Assembly: GCA_013399895.1 (NCBI GenBank)
Contig: VXBA01003495.1
Span: 508,879 to 572,878, forward strand
Origin: Serilophus lunatus
Taxonomy: Eukaryota > Chordata > Aves > Passeriformes > Eurylaimidae
DNA length: 64,000 bases
Direction of reading: 5' to 3'
Shown here: positions 1 through 10,075 of the stretch, in pieces
Numbering within the stretch: the stretch's first letter is position 1
How the letters are laid out: every line of letters starts with the position of its first letter
Made by a program: the position numbers and the translations under genes
The notes under the pieces: generated by a model
The model's input: the letters and a program-made list of their open reading frames with translations, nothing else
The model's database searches: none
What the model was told of the DNA's origin: nothing

Positions 1-1119
1 GAAACACAGCTGCAGACAGGAATCCTACCTGCTCGCTTCAAGCCTTCCAAGGAGTCCTCCCCCTGATGGCTACCAGGGAAGAAGCTCCCAGGTGGGCTCT
101 CACACATCACAACAGGACAGGAGCATCTATGCAACATTCACTCACAAGTTATTTTTCCTATCAATTTTTTTGAATTCTGTAGAAGAAGCACTTTGCTCAA
201 AAAACTGAGTAGTCCATTACCAAACGAAATTTCATAAAATACAACAGAGTATTACTTTACAGTGCTAAATAAATTTTTAACAGCCTAAAAATTTATTTGC
301 TGTTTGTTTGTGGGTTGCTTCTTTTTGTTAAAATGACATCTGACAAAATGGATGAGTCTGATTCTAACTGCTGGTCACCAGACAGACTCTTCCCTCCTCC
401 CTTCCCCACATGATCCTTGCACATTCACATCCCTTTCCTGAGCCAGCACAGACAACTTGTGTGATCCAATTGCCTCTATTCATGTTTTCTGCTGGTGAAT
501 TGTTTGAGCCAGGTCACTATGGGCCGGGAGCTGACACAGAAGCAGTGGGAAGATTCAAACAGCTCACTGTGACAGACAGTGATGAAATGGCTTTGCAAAC
601 CCACACCCACCAGCTCAGCTTCCTTCGTCAGCCAAGTATCAGAACTACTCCGTTCCTCATATTTTCCTTAAAATATCCCAAAACAGCTTTCATGACACCT
701 GAACTTTTGCAAACTTGGATGCTATTACAACCAAGTAAATAAATTCTTTCCTATTACGCAAACCCTTACTTATGTAAAGAGTTCAAGTTTCTCCTCCCAT
801 GATTCAATATATAAATCACTCCGATTAAGTTTACGTAGAAAATGAAAATATTTTGCAACACAGAAATTTCACAGGTTATGTTAATCAAACTGTTCCTACA
901 GTACTAATAGTATATATAAAGCATATGGCATTAAGACTAGAGAATATTAGGGCCCAGACTTTAAAAAAATGAGGCAAACCCAATTATATATCCAGAATTC
1001 ACATACGTATTAAATACAACGACAGCAAGGTAGTTAAAACTTTGCACAATAATCCATACATGATTTAAAAGTCAAAACTTCTGGGTTTAGATTTTTGTGT
1101 TTGTTTTTTCTTCTATCAG
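1..1119. other. AT-rich noncoding DNA, left edge
   Basis: Mostly AT-rich sequence with no recognisable repeat or RNA gene. A 110-codon plus-strand frame lies at 410-742, but it has no convincing acceptor or donor, resembles no family I know, and is read as chance. The last 30 bases are a long pyrimidine tract ending in CAG, which serves the candidate exon that follows. Confidence 0.5.
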
Positions 1120-1216
1120 GACCGTTTTGGGCTTCATTTCTTCCAAAATCTTCCTAACACTGACTTCAATCAGCGATTTATTCAACTAAGACGACACCTA
1201 GAGGAGAACTTGCCAA
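1120..1216 (+). CDS. Candidate internal coding exon, product not recognised
   Basis: This 97-bp segment has the look of a vertebrate internal exon on the plus strand. It is preceded by a strong T-rich polypyrimidine tract ending TTCTATCAG and followed by the near-consensus donor GTAAGT at 1217-1222. One frame is fully open for 32 codons and reads DRFGLHFFQNLP at the start and QLRRHLEENLP at the end, with balanced, charged and hydrophobic composition. The end phase would be 1. I do not recognise the family. A gene using it would start left of the window; no firmly linked second exon was found, and the nearest other plus-strand candidate is 28 kb away. It could be a chance coincidence of splice-like sequences, which are expected occasionally in 64 kb. 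The splice signals and open frame are seen; the coding status is inference. Confidence 0.33.
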
Positions 1217-1734
1217 GTAAGTTTTGGCATTTCAAAAAAGCCAACAAAACATTTGATTAAGGAATACTCATAATATATAATCAGGAAGATGGTATCAAAA
1301 CACCATAGTTAATACACAAGCTGCATATTACTTGTTTAAAACATGAAGAATATTAACTCCTATACACCCTTGCCTCTAAAAACCTGTAAGATAAAGTATT
1401 TTAGAATCTACAAATAATTAAACCCCATTTGGCAAACAAGCAGGTATGAAAAGGGAAAGTATTCAGTGAAGTTTTTGCAGAAACAAGGCCACAGGACATC
1501 TTGTATCCAATTGTTTTCTACCACTTCTTGGCAAGGCAACTTCTGTTTTATAAAAGCATTCTATAAAATATAATTAGTTATTTATGACTATCAATATGAA
1601 TTAATATAATGAATTAGTATTATTAGTAGTACTATTAAATTAATTATTTATGAATATGTTAGGAACACTGACAATGGTAACAAAAAGTCAGTAATATGGT
1701 TTAAAACACTCTTATTTGTTTTTATCTTACATAC
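1217..1734. other. AT-rich noncoding DNA
   Basis: Very AT-rich (runs of TTAATTA type around 1565-1650) with no recognisable element. It separates two candidate exons lying on opposite strands. Confidence 0.5.
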
Positions 1735-1857
1735 CAACCTGTGAAGTGTCTTCCCCATAAAACACTTCATGCAACCGATGAAGACAGCACCACTGAATTC
1801 ATGAAACAGTTTACAAAATAAACCAGAATCTAGAAATACATCAATAAACTTACACAT
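1735..1857 (-). CDS. Candidate minus-strand internal exon, product not recognised
   Basis: On the minus strand a T-rich tract ending AAACCAG leads into 123 bp that stay open for exactly 41 codons (phase 0 in and out). It begins MCKFIDVFLDSGLF and ends CFMGKTLHRL, and is followed by the donor GTATGTAAG. The segment is rich in Phe, Cys and Leu, so a membrane or compact cysteine-containing domain is possible, but no family is recognised. The phase 0 entry would be compatible with the phase 0 donor of the possible minus-strand first exon in the CpG island about 31 kb away; that pairing is only arithmetic, not evidence of linkage. It lies 520 bp from a candidate exon on the opposite strand, so at least one of the two is likely spurious unless two genes overlap here. 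Confidence 0.28.
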
Positions 1858-4444
1858 CTGGTTTAAAAAAATCCACACAACTAGGAAAATGTAACTTTTA
1901 AGACATGCAGATATAAATTCTTGGAATCCTGACTCAGCTGTTGAAAATTTCTCTCCTGGAAATCATTTCAGGCCCTAGAAAATACAGGCAACTGACTGTT
2001 TTTTCAGAAGGAAGTGCTGATCTCTCAAGTGTTTTCTTGGATGTACACTGACATCTCATGGCCATTTAAAAAAATAATTAAGGCCTATTCTCTATTAGTT
2101 CTGTTTTCTCTCCCTTTTTTAAAAAACTACAATTACTTTTTTTTCCTTTTAATGAGTGGCTGTCACCTTTAGAAATGTACAGGACACTACTCGGACTATT
2201 GCTTATTTTCTTTCAATAAGAAACTACTTTACATTAATTTTTGATGAGCAGCAGGGGTCCTTGCCCTCCACAAACACTGAATCAGGGAAAACAGAGAGAG
2301 AAGGTACCCCTTCTCTCCAGCTTCAGCCCCTCCAAACTGCAGAGAAACAACCACAGATGCTGTAACTCCTCACAGAACAGGCATCAGGAAGATAAATAGG
2401 GCTACTGTCATATGAAAGATGAGACTGGAAATGTTCTTCCTCAAATGATGGAAATTAGCTTTGAATAATTTTTTGGCACTACACGAAAGCCCTTTACTCT
2501 GAAGTCCATGAAAACCTTCACAGTTACACACATGATTACCTGAGAATATTAACAAAATTCACCACTTCCAGTTCAATTTATGTCAAAGTAGCAACAAGCT
2601 TTATCTAGCAACGTTGTACCATAAGAAACAAATGTAAAAGGCAGGTTCCTTCCAGATTCTCATTCTAGGTTAGAAGTGTGTTACATTTCAGGGTGTCTAA
2701 CATGTATGGGAAAAAAAGCCCTCTGCCATTTCTTCTTTCTTGGTTGAGGCGGAAAACAAAAATACTCAACATGACAGACCAAGAAAAAACTCTCTAGTAT
2801 ATCTATATAAATAGTCAAGTCATACATTACACATCTCAAGACTGATAAGCTGATAAACCATCCCTTGCTAAATAAAATTATCAAGCCCTCAACACTGAAA
2901 AATCTAGGAATAATATACTTATAAAAAGCCTGTAATGTTATTTGCTGGGGGTATTACCAGACACTTCTAAAATACTGTAGAGCTAATTTAATTAACGTGA
3001 TCCAAGAAATATTAATATCCAGGGGGAAAAGATTCATTCTTTTGAAATATTTGTCTTTACCTAAATATCCAAGACAAAGCCATTTAGAAGATATTGTTAG
3101 TTCTTAAAAATGAAAAGCAGCTCCATTGTGTCACTTCTTTAGAGGTACTACTTCAAATTTCTTCATCTTCTAAAAAACAACACTTGAATTCACTTCTCTA
3201 AAGTATTAATAACATTCATTAATATAATATTTAAACATTTTGGTAAAGTCTGTGAAGCGTTCCATTTTTAAAAAATAAAAATATTAAAAACAGATGTAAC
3301 AATAAGCCTTTACTCCTTCTCTTTCCCATGCCTAAGGGAAGAACTTCTCAAACATTCACTCTACTTAAGTTTTGTTGTGTAACTTTTGAAGTGGCATTCC
3401 TAAAACACTAAAACCTAATCAGGAAGGACAAAAGATTTACTTTCTATCCCAGAGAAACATCCAATCGACTTTTTGTCCCACAGAATTCCTGGCTTTAACA
3501 GAGATGGAAAAAGAGAACTGCCAGTCAGCATATTTCTACAACACATTCCCTCCCACCCCTGCCAAAAAAGCAGAAACTGATAAATGCCATTCACCATGGA
3601 AGAGAGCTTATTTCTCAGTCATTGCTGTCACCATCTGGACAACAGCAAGGGAGTTATCACACCTATACATTATAAAATATTAAAATGAGGTCATCTTGAA
3701 GTACACACTGGAGAAAGAATCCAAGGTAACATATTTAAAAATAGAACTCATATTTCACATACTTCTGTCAAAGAGCTGCTAGCAGTATCCACACAAATGG
3801 CAGACCATAAATACTGTCACAGGCAACCAGCTTTCCAACTCGGGCAAACTTCAAACTCATGTTTTCTGCATCAGGTGTCAGAATCAGTTAAAAAACAAAG
3901 GAGGGGAAAAGTAAAATAAATAAATAAAATAGAAAAAGAATGAAAACAAAGCCAACTAAAAGCAAACCAAATTACACCCACCCAGTGCCACTAAGATTAG
4001 GAGAAAACTTTTAGCTTCATCAGTTTAATTCACATTTATAGCCATTTAAAATATAGCACCACAGTAGCTGTAGCTGGTATCTGAAATTTTGAAAGGTCAA
4101 AGAAAAATCCCTACACCATTCTGGTACCCTTTACATACAAATAATGGATATGTTTTGTGGTTTTACTATTATTGGATTGACAAAATCAGCCCAAATTTCC
4201 TGTGTTAAACTCTCTTATCTGTGTATGACTAATGTTTTCCAATAGCTTACAGCTGTCTGACAACTCAGTTTTCTAAGTAATTTACCCCAAAAGAATAATT
4301 TCCAGCCATAAACAATTCCCATAACAAGTAAAAACTGGGGTAGCAAGCTCTGCTCAAAAAATAATCGCCCATCTTTCAGCAAGTGCCCTTTGGGAATACT
4401 GTAGCTAGCACTGTATTTCTAATATTTCTAAGTAAGAATGTGCA
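1858..4444. other. AT-rich noncoding DNA
   Basis: No gene or repeat recognised. A minus-strand segment near 3430-3560 has a good pyrimidine-rich acceptor (TTTTTTGGCAG) and a weak GTAAAT donor around an open frame, but nothing in the peptide is recognisable and it is not called as an exon. Confidence 0.5.
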
Positions 4445-5144
4445 TCTTTTTACATCTTTGTCAGTGACATGGACAGTGGAGTTGTGCACCCTCAGCAAGT
4501 TTGCCAACAACACCAAGCTATCTGGTATGGTTTACAAGCTGGAAGGAAGGGATGCCATTCTGAGGGAAGTTCACAGGCTTGAGAAGTGGGTCTGTGTGAA
4601 CCTCAAGTTCAAAGCCCTGCATGTGGGCTGGGGCAATTCCAAACACAAATACAGACTGGGCTGAAAATGTATTGAGAATAGCCCTGAGGAGAAGGTCTCA
4701 GGTGTGTGGGTGGAGAAGAAGCTCAACATGACCCAACAATGTGCACTTGCAGCCTGGAAGGCCAACTGCAGCCTGGACTGCATCAAAAGGGACATGAGCA
4801 GCAGGTTGAGGGAGGTGATTCTCCTCTACTCTGCTCTCATGAGACCTCACCTAGAGTGCTGCGTCCAGCTCTGGAGCCCCCAGCACAAGAAAGACTTTGC
4901 TCTGTAGGAATGAATCCTGAGGAGAGCCACTAAGATGATTACAGGGCAGGAGGAGCTCTCCTATGAAAAAGACAGGCTGAGAGTTGAGGCTGTTCAGCCT
5001 GGAGAAAAGAAGGCTCCAGGGAGACCTTAGAACAGTGTTCCAGTACCTAAAGGAGGCCTGCAAGAAGGCTGGAGAGGAACTTTTTACAAGGTCATGGAGT
5101 GGTAGGACAAGATGGAATGGCCTTAAAGTAAAGGAGACTGGGTT
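4445..5144 (+). mobile_element. CR1 LINE fragment, 5' portion (interrupted copy)
   Basis: Plus-strand CR1 non-LTR retrotransposon remnant. The sequence follows the second half of the CR1 reverse transcriptase frame and beyond: a decayed catalytic box (reads FANNTKL where active CR1 has FADDTKL), then the regions encoding the 'SQQCA...ANC' and 'YSALMRPHLE' stretches and the 'EKDRLR...LFSLEKRR' equivalent. Stops and frame changes break the reading frame, so it encodes nothing. The copy is 5'-truncated, as is usual for CR1. It stops at 5144 where an LTR-like insertion begins, and resumes at 5539. Short open frames on both strands inside it are shadows of the old ORF. Confidence 0.9.
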
Positions 5145-5534
5145 TGTTGCCTGAAGAGTGACAGATAAGAAAATTGAGAAACACGGAATGAAGGGGAGAA
5201 GCAGCTTTACCGGTGATGCCCACTGATCCAAAGAGCAAAATCATATAACTTTCAGAGTGCTCTCCCCCTATACTATCCAATTAAAGTCCATCTTACTGCT
5301 ATGTCCCCTAAACATGCAACAGGATGGTCCCTTTTTACCCATCTCCACCCCAGTTCAGCCCCTTGTAGACCTGGAAGCCTAACTCTATCTTTTGACTTAC
5401 TACCCCACTTATCTATACACAGGAATGCAAACACACTGGAACACAAGCTCCTCTGGCCTGTAATACTCCAAGTTATCCAGCTACCTAACTAAAGGGAATT
5501 CCTCAAAATATTAAGCATATCCCTTAAGACATCA
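5145..5534. mobile_element. Probable solo LTR nested in CR1
   Basis: A 390-bp segment unrelated to CR1 interrupts the CR1 copy. It begins with TG (TGTTGCC) and ends with CA (ACATCA), the canonical termini of retroviral LTRs. The four bases before it (5141-5144, GGTT) are repeated directly after it (5535-5538, GGTT), as expected for an integrase target-site duplication. Removing it restores a continuous CR1 sequence (ends ...GACTG, GGTT, TAGATTAGA...). Inside are a possible poly(A) signal ATTAAA at 5280-5285 and a TATA-like ATATAA near 5244. No internal gag, pol or env sequence is present, so it would be the product of LTR-LTR recombination. A 4-bp duplication fits ERV class I best, but length alone does not settle the class. 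Orientation is probably plus, from the ATTAAA position. Confidence 0.6.
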
Positions 5535-5538
5535 GGTT
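5535..5538. repeat. Target-site duplication (GGTT), right copy
   Basis: GGTT here repeats GGTT at 5141-5144 and brackets the LTR-like insertion exactly at its TG and CA ends. Four bases can match by chance; the support comes from its exact position plus the restored CR1 continuity. Confidence 0.5.
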
Positions 5539-5763
5539 TAGATTAGACATTAGGAAAAAAATCCCTACTGTAAGGATGGTGAGGCACTGAAACAGGTTTC
5601 CCAGAGAGGTGGTGAACTCCTCATCCTTGCAGGTGTTCAAGACCTGGCTGGCAGGGGCTCTCAGCAACCTGGTCAAGTGGAAGGTTCCCTGCCCATAGAA
5701 GGGGCGTGTTGGAACTAGATGGTGTTTAAGGTCCCTTCCAATCCAAACTGCGCCATGCAAATA
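5539..5763 (+). mobile_element. CR1 LINE fragment, 3' portion (same copy)
   Basis: Continuation of the interrupted CR1. It carries the characteristic CR1 3' end: TTAGATTAGACATTAGG, the 'GAGGTGGTGAACTCC' and 'GGTGTTCAAGACCTGGCTGG' blocks, the 'CCTGCCCATAGAAGGGG' block and the terminal 'TTGGAACTAGATG...GGTCCCTTCCAATCC' signature. No coding capacity remains. Confidence 0.9.
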
Positions 5764-7024
5764 AAGAAACCTCATTTTCCTTGGGGAAAGTGAGACAAAG
5801 TCAGGTTCTCTGAAGCACTCCAGCAAAGCTATAAATAGCTCTACTACTGGAAAAAAGTGAAAATATAGCCACCTTTCTCCCTGCAAGGATTAATTTAAAG
5901 CACACTCCTCAGAAAGGTAGAGAGTGTCACAGACCCCTACTGGGCTTCACCACGCAGTACCAAATCAGGTTGCAAAGGTTCACTGCATAGAATAATGTGA
6001 GCAGGCAGAGGTTCTGCAATTCATAGCATGTTCCCTGCTAAGGGATGCCTATTTTTAATCTAATTACACTTCCATATCAAAAAACTGAAAAATCTTTGGG
6101 TTTCAGGATTTCTGCTGGTTCTAGGGGTTTTTTTGTGGGGATTTTTTGTTGGTTGGTTGTTTTTTTTAATGTTGGTACCAGTTGTGGGGTTTCTTAAGTA
6201 CCAACAAAATCATTCAGATTTAAGAAGGGAAAAAAAACCCCAATTACTCAAGTTTGCTGCAAATTAGAAACTTCACCTGTATTCAAGTATATATCAGTAA
6301 TGGCAGTTGTAAGGCTTCTCAGTGAAAATTAAGGTTTATAGGGGCAGGGTGAGGAGGGGTGGAAAGACAACAACAAAAACCCCAAAACCCCACCACCGTC
6401 ACCAAAACACAGCACCAATGCATGTTTCTTAATCATCTTTATATCCAAAGTTAGCAACTTTCTGGAGCAAGCAGATGCAAAAAGATACACCTTCTTATTG
6501 GTAGCAGAGGAAGCTATAACAAAGATGTCTTTGTAGAGGAGGCTTTTGAAAATATCAGTCACAGCCCATAATAAATAGGTAAGCAAACTTAACAGTTTGG
6601 GGAGGTTGTTCTCATCAAGATCTAGAAGAGTTCTGTCTGCCATTTCTCTCCTGATGCTGAGCATGAGTTTGGCTATCTATTCATATTAAACTCTGAATAT
6701 AATTTACCTTGCAAACCCTGGAAAGACATAACCATCCTAATCATAGGGTAACTATCAGAAAACAAAACACCTCTGTGCAAATCATAGCAATTACAGAAAC
6801 ATTCAGACAAAACAAAAGGAGAACCCCAGAACAATCTAAAGTCCCTACTAGTGCTGACAGAAATGCTTGTCTTGAACAACAGGTCTCTAATCAAATACTA
6901 CCAGTTTTAACAACTTTGCTGCAAATGCTGCAAGTATATAGTCAGGAACGTCCACAAGCAACACTTACCAACCAAAGACACTGTTAAGCTCTGCAACTGA
7001 AGAGTCTTGCTGAACACCACTCAC
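5764..7024. other. Noncoding DNA with a T/G-rich stretch
   Basis: No gene recognised. About 6115-6185 is a run of T and G (GTTTTTTTGTGGGG, GGTTGGTTGTTTTTTTT), a low-complexity tract. A minus-strand open frame at 6329-6664 and a plus-strand one at 6709-6987 lack good splice signals and are not called. Confidence 0.5.
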
Positions 7025-7180
7025 CATGGAGGGGGCTTCCCATGCACCCCAACAGGAGAGCCCCCAGCAGCCAAACACAAGCCCTGTCCATGGTCCTGCA
7101 CCAAAAGTATCCCAGCTGCTGGAGGCATGGTCTGCTGGGCTGTCCAAGGTCCCAACAGGGTGAGATCAACTCTGAGTGGG
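7025..7180 (-). CDS. Candidate exon in a GC-rich block; minus frame looks like a signal peptide
   Basis: A 156-bp block is clearly richer in GC than its surroundings. On the minus strand it sits between a good acceptor (TGTTTTTCACAG) and a strong donor (GTGAGTGG). An ATG in a near-ideal context (ACCATGG) opens MDRACVWLLGALLLGCMG followed by SPLH and a phase 1 donor: a basic start, a hydrophobic core and small residues, the usual pattern of a signal-peptide exon of a secreted or membrane protein. However, the plus strand is equally suggestive: an ATG at 7026 in an ACCATGG context, after an in-frame stop, opens 45 codons (MEGASHAPQQESP...) running to a GTGAGA donor-like site. Only one strand, or neither, can be right. 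No downstream exon was matched on either strand, and I do not recognise either peptide. Confidence 0.22.
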
Positions 7181-9923
7181 CTGTGAAAAACATACAACTA
7201 CTACTTGCTTCAATTTTACAAACAGATTGCCCATATGGAGCTCCAAGACAAATCACAGCTTTTGTTTCTGATTTTTAAAGCCACACATTTAGGTGGTGGA
7301 AATGCATGGAGAAAGAAGGATTACAGTACAAGCATGAGAAGTCTTAGTAAACCGAAGTTCACTAAAGCAAAAATTTCCAGCAACTGAAAGTACCATTTCA
7401 TGACAATCTTCCTCGTCCAGTAAGGGAAAGTTGTTAACTGGAAAGAGACTATCCTGAAATTTCAGATTGAAAGGTTCTACAAAAATTGTCTTATATCACT
7501 GTTACTGCTCCTAGAATTCAGTGCTTTCAAACAGAACTAATATAAGCAATGCATCTGTTTATTATTGGCAAGAAGTACTACTGCTGTTTGTTTCTATTTC
7601 ACAATCTGCACTAAGGACATACCAGGAAGAGGCTGAAACCATGCTGAGTGAGAACAGATTCCAACTTTCTAATCTGGTGGTAACAAAACAGAAAAAAAAA
7701 CCCATGCAGGTGCTACTTTTTTCTAAGTAGAGGTCTACTTCAGTATGGAAACTGGACAGCCAAAAAAACCCAAAAGTAATTACTACTCATGAATATGCAG
7801 CCTGTTGATTAGAACTGGTCTTTTCAGCTTTTAGTCAGAAGTAATAGTTAAGAGTCTGAAGTGATGTACACTAGCTTCTCAGGCAAACTTACTCTTGAAG
7901 TCAGCATCAAAAACTTCAACTCTTTTCCAAAAATCAAGAATAGTCTACATATAACTACTAAATAAATCATCAATAAATAGATGTGCAAAAGATGAAATTT
8001 CTTCTCTAAGCTCTTATGATTTTTTTCACTATACCGGATTTACGTATCCTTCCCTCCATAAGGGTTTCAGCTTACTGAGAGGAATCAACAACAATGAACG
8101 TAACAGCTTAAAAGTGTTTCACCTTCCTCAACAGCAAAGCAACTACCTCTTTGACTGAGATCTATATTAAACAAATTTCCAGAAAATCTGTGCAAGTTAG
8201 GAAGGACAGTGGCTTTATTCCACTAAAATAGTTATGTAAGCAAACAAAGGAGACTTTTGTCAACTTTGTTCAGAGACTCTATAGATGCTACACTGGCAAT
8301 AGTAGCATAGAATAACCTCCCCTAGGGGAGGGCTTGACAATAGTGCTTTTTTAAAATTTCAGAACTTCTTTCAAGTGCAAACAGTCTCAATCTATTTTCC
8401 CATGCTAGAAGGAAAAAAGGAAGTTGCAGACAAAACTGTATTGTGGGTAATTATTAGTTTTTTCATTTGCAAAATAAGAAGCACAACTGGCACATCGGTA
8501 ATTCTTGGGACAGAACTGGCAGTGTTGTGAGACTTCCCACGACAGAAGAGAGCTCTGGAAGTTTTGATGTATTTATAGAAACAGTTGGAGTATTTTATTT
8601 TTTTTTTTACTGAGGGGCTTCTTTTTTTGTGGACCAAAACAAATAAATCACTATTTACCCTCTTCTTCCTAAGTATGGCATTTATAAAGAAAACCTAACT
8701 TTCATGGATGCCTCCATTCTGCCTGGGGAAAGGGGGTGGGGATGGGGAGCAAACCTCAAAAGATTCAGCTTTTAAAGTTAAGAGGGCATATAGAACACAA
8801 ATGGTAAGCAAGTATAGAATCGTCAAAAATAAATGTACGATTACAGAATTGTTTAGATGATTGCTTAATGATAAATTAACTCCTCAGGTCAAAAAACAAT
8901 TCTCAGTCAGTCTTCCAAGATGGGCAGAGTAGCATATGGTGTATTCAGCCCCAGTACAGCTAAGAAAAAAGAGGGACTACTGTTGCAGTTACATGTCCCC
9001 AGTGTTGTCTTTGTGCTGTCACTGCAGTTACCTTACTGTCCCACAAGCTGACATACAGAGACCGACTGGCAGAAGGCTAAAACTGTTTTTGTTAATTCAG
9101 CCTCTAAACTGATCTACTGTAAGATCTGCTGAACACTAGTGCAAGAGAGCAGTTAGGAAACTCTCAACAGAGGGACACTGAAGGGACATGAAGGGAGACT
9201 ATCTTTCCTAACACGGGCTTGAATCTACTGTATATTTAAACAACATTTAAAGTAGTTTTGCTGACCTCTGCAGATGCACCTTGGCTACTGGTCTCATCTG
9301 CAAATCAGACCCTAATCGTATTTGCAAAGAATGCTGTAACTAAAGTCTTAACTTTTTGTTCTTAGAAGGAAAGTACAATTTCACTGCTCAGCTATTTTTA
9401 TAAAGCTCAAGTCTATAAGAACCAGATGGTAAATACTGTAAGCATAGCCACTGGCAATGCGTAATTTTTTCTCTAATTTCTGCCTACAACCCCCAAGGCT
9501 CCTGTCCGCACGCACACAGTGCACAGCAGAAGGTCAGGCAGAGAGCACCCCTGAGCTGTGTGAGCTGCACAGATGGGAGGTTACCCTCAGCACCCCATCA
9601 CCACCCCACTCCACTTGCAACACTCTCCTTAGACACATCAATATCCTTCACCTCACCAAGCAATTTTGCATATATTAGCACAGTGAAGTACTTGTAGTAC
9701 TTTGAGTATTGCTCAGTCTTGTTTTAATACATTGACTATTTTGATAAGACTGTTCATAAAAAAATACCCTGAAATGTCTAAATGTAGGATTCACACGTTG
9801 CTTCTATATATAATACATTCTGATCTGCCATATATTGTTTTTTGATCTCAGCATTTTTATACTCGACCTTTATGTTTAGATTTGTGCTTACATTACATTG
9901 TTTTGGATCTAACATTATTTCCA
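7181..9923. other. AT-rich noncoding DNA
   Basis: No gene, repeat or RNA recognised. Contains a 16-bp perfect palindrome at 8316-8331 (CCTCCCCTAGGGGAGG), which is at the level expected by chance in a window of this size. Confidence 0.5.
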
Positions 9924-10075
9924 ATCACGGAATCATAGGTGAGGTTGGAAGGGACCACAGTGGGTCATCTGGTCCAACCTCTCTACCCAAGCAGGGTCAT
10001 CCTAGAGCACATTGCACAGGATTGTGTCCAGACAGTTCTTCAGTGAGGAAGGCTCCACAATAACTGGCTTGCCTA
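9924..10075 (-). mobile_element. CR1 LINE 3'-end fragment
   Basis: Short reverse-oriented CR1 3' terminus. Reading the plus strand, it shows the inverted signature in order: ATCACGGAATCATAG (terminal short repeats), GGTTGGAAGGGACC, GGTCATCTGGTCCAACCTC, CAAGCAGGGTCAT, CTAGAGCACATTGCACAGGA and GGCTCCACAATAA. It is the only CR1 copy recognised in the window on the minus strand. Too short to have coding content. Confidence 0.9.

Noticed and set aside
4571..5231. Several open frames on both strands
   Set aside because: They are shadows of the decayed CR1 reverse transcriptase frame and of the LTR-like insertion.
6329..6664. 111-codon minus-strand frame
   Set aside because: No good acceptor or donor, and no recognisable motif.
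8316..8331. 16-bp perfect palindrome CCTCCCCTAGGGGAGG
   Set aside because: About one perfect palindrome of this length is expected by chance in 64 kb.
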